A DNA stretch of 6,241 nt from Candidatus Hydrogenedentota bacterium. GTDB taxonomy: Bacteria; Hydrogenedentota; Hydrogenedentia; Hydrogenedentales; SLHB01. The translations under genes and the position numbers were made by a program. The notes under the pieces are model-generated. The model did no database searches. It was not told the origin of the DNA and worked only from the letters and a program-made list of their open reading frames with translations. The stretch spans positions 1-6,241 of the forward strand of contig JAJDAB010000276.1 of the NCBI GenBank assembly GCA_029262095.1, given 5' to 3'. This document shows, one piece after another, positions 5,200-6,241 of this stretch; the first letter of the stretch is position 1, and every line of letters begins with the position of its first letter.

Positions 5200-5784
5200 A
5201 TGCGCTCAAGAAAACTTCGATTCGCTACCACCGCCATCCTCCTAACCGGGATGATGACCTTATTCAGCAGTTGCCCGCTCTCGCTGGTGTTCGTGAAATT
5301 CAACGACCCAGCACTTGAGGCGATCGTTAAAGAAAAACTCGGCCTTCGCCTAACACCCGTGACGTCGGTCGACATGCTCGGCCTCTTCTCACTCGATATC
5401 AGCGGCGTCGGTATCAACGACCTCACCGGCCTCGAATACGCCCTATCAATGACATTTTTCGACGCCAGCACCAATCCGATTTCCGATCTACGCGCACTCA
5501 AAACCTGCATCAGCTTACGCACACTGAATCTTGAAGACACGGAGGTCTTTGAGATTTCTGCACTTGAATCGCTGACGCGCTTGGAATTGGTCGACCTCTG
5601 CGGCAACGCCGTAAACGACCTACAGCCCCTCATCGATAACACCGGCTTCAATACAGACGATACACTCACCGTCGATTGCGTACTCGTTTCCGGCCCAAGC
5701 TTCGACGCTCAAACGACCGCGCTGGCGGCCAGCGGAGTCACCGTCTTCTTCTGCGATTGCCCCCCTCCGCCGATGACGCCCTAA
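5200..5784 (+). CDS. Leucine-rich-repeat lipoprotein
   Basis: From ATG 5200 the product is 194 aa. It starts MRSRKLRF, then a hydrophobic core and lipobox LFSSC with Cys25, a typical lipoprotein signal, so the mature protein is probably anchored to a membrane facing outward. The mature part begins VKFNDPALEAIVKEKLG, the cap seen before internalin-like repeats. Roughly 22-residue leucine-rich repeats follow (SLDISGVGINDLTGLEY, FFDASTNPISDLRAL, TLNLEDTEVFEISALESL, LVDLCGNAVNDLQPL). The domain is short, and the tail ends in Cys-Asp-Cys-Pro-Pro. ATG 5200 is chosen for GAGG six bases ahead and the standard signal length. GTG 5167 would add 11 residues and is supported by its GTGAACCACA match to the start at 4655. 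The binding partner is unknown. It has its own promoter and two terminators. Confidence 0.85.
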   Translation: MRSRKLRFATTAILLTGMMTLFSSCPLSLVFVKFNDPALEAIVKEKLGLRLTPVTSVDMLGLFSLDISGVGINDLTGLEYALSMTFFDASTNPISDLRALKTCISLRTLNLEDTEVFEISALESLTRLELVDLCGNAVNDLQPLIDNTGFNTDDTLTVDCVLVSGPSFDAQTTALAASGVTVFFCDCPPPPMTP

Positions 5785-5806
5785 TGCCACACGCAAATTG
5801 TCCTTG

Positions 5807-5834
5807 AACCGCGATCCTCGCAACCGCGGTTTTT
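5807..5834 (+). terminator. First terminator after the lipoprotein gene
   Basis: AACCGCG (5807-5813) pairs with CGCGGTT (5825-5831) around an 11-base loop. The T-run extends to 5834. Short stem but right place, 22 bases after the stop. Confidence 0.65.
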
Positions 5835-5840
5835 CGATTG

Positions 5841-5873
5841 GGACGGCACCCGGTTTCGGGTGCCGTCCTTTTT
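5841..5873 (+). terminator. Second, strong terminator after the lipoprotein gene
   Basis: GGACGGCACCCG (5841-5852) pairs perfectly with CGGGTGCCGTCC (5857-5868) around GTTT, followed by TTTTTATT. With the preceding hairpin it forms a double stop that isolates the lipoprotein gene. Confidence 0.93.
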
Positions 5874-5887
5874 ATTGTCACCCCTCC

Positions 5888-5970
5888 GTGGCCGGTCTCA
5901 CAGCCGCGCCGCCTCTTACAATGTGGCCGGTCTCCTCTAGCATTTCCGAAGGAAATGCGGAACCGTGCCA
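5888..5970. repeat. Modular intergenic repeat, partial plus full module A, second cluster
   Basis: GTGGCCGGTCTC occurs at 5888-5899 and again 35 bases on, at 5923-5934, as the start of a full module A (5922-5970). This copy contains a perfect hairpin GCATTTCC-GAA-GGAAATGC (5940-5958), which is imperfect in the 4388 copy. Confidence 0.7.
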
Positions 5971-5977
5971 AGCCAAC

Positions 5978-6062
5978 GACCGAAGGTCTCCAAATCCTGT
6001 CCATCCTGTAATCCTGACCAATCGTTTTTCGACGGGATAACAGGATTAAAAGGATTCATCCA
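5978..6062. repeat. Modular intergenic repeat, modules B+C, second cluster
   Basis: GACCGAAGGTCTCC leads into three ATCCTG units about nine bases apart (5994-6016). After a T-rich centre come three GGAT units at similar spacing (6034-6060), ending AGGATTCATCC. AATCCTGT (5993-6000) and ACAGGATT (6040-6047) are complementary, so the whole can fold as a long hairpin. It matches 4310-4377. Confidence 0.65.
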
Positions 6063-6105
6063 CAAACCATCCACAATTCAAAACAGTGCACAATGTGATT
6101 TAGTC

Positions 6106-6205
6106 ATTCAATTACAAACCCACGTTCCATTTAATGTTCTGATTATGTTTCATAAAATATATAAGTAATTCATTACATACTAAATAATCATTTTTGTAAT
6201 TGAAT
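6106..6205. repeat. AT-rich 100-bp segment with 13-bp perfect inverted ends
   Basis: ATTCAATTACAAA (6106-6118) is the exact reverse complement of TTTGTAATTGAAT (6193-6205). The 74 bases between are much more AT-rich than the rest of the window and include a small dyad, GTAAT-TC-ATTAC, near 6165-6176. No coding frame and no clear target duplication are seen (flanks AGTC and TACCC). It could be a miniature inverted-repeat element, or an AT-rich control region for a gene to the right. Confidence 0.4.
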
Positions 6206-6241
6206 TACCCTTTGTTCCCCAACTTCACCCAGACCGAGCCT

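Noticed and set aside
5992..6060. CRISPR array
   Set aside because: The units are too short (about nine bases), there are no unique spacers of regular length, and the array inverts.

Overview
The window comes from a moderately GC-rich bacterium. All supported genes lie on the + strand, and long non-coding gaps carry dispersed repeats. The nitrogen genes, the lipoprotein with a short leucine-rich repeat domain and the repeat-rich spacers would fit an uncultured PVC/Planctomycete- or Hydrogenedentota-like lineage. That is only an impression: no marker gene here fixes the taxonomy.

Layout. Positions 2-628 hold the 3' end of a sigma-54 enhancer-binding activator (end of the AAA+ domain plus a Fis-type HTH). 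A gene-free gap (629-1343) follows, with palindromes, a candidate enhancer region and a consensus -24/-12 sigma-54 promoter (1186-1202). Next come amtB (1344-2708) and glnK (2736-3077), an evident two-gene operon closed by a 13-bp hairpin terminator. An exported or membrane-anchored alpha/beta hydrolase (3345-4154) follows. Its last codons and stop lie inside a decayed second copy of the glnK 3' end (4139-4232), which still carries its own homologous hairpin (4269-4300). After that comes a block of modular repeats, then a short transcription unit encoding a 62-aa unknown protein with its own promoter, SD and strong terminator (4512-4945). A second strong promoter precedes a leucine-rich-repeat lipoprotein (5200-5784) followed by two terminators. 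The same modular repeats then recur, and an AT-rich tail contains a 100-bp segment with 13-bp inverted ends.

How the parts work together. The regulator most likely uses ATP hydrolysis to open the sigma-54 promoter of amtB-glnK, so that the ammonium channel and its P-II gatekeeper are made together when nitrogen is short. The P-II protein has Phe at the position of the uridylylated Tyr51 of E. coli, so signalling probably relies on ATP/ADP/2-oxoglutarate binding rather than on uridylylation there. The most notable genomic event is the duplicated and truncated glnK tail, which now ends the hydrolase gene. The repeat modules at 4310-4458 and 5888-6062 share a unit order and spacing that suggest a mobile or REP-like intergenic element family.
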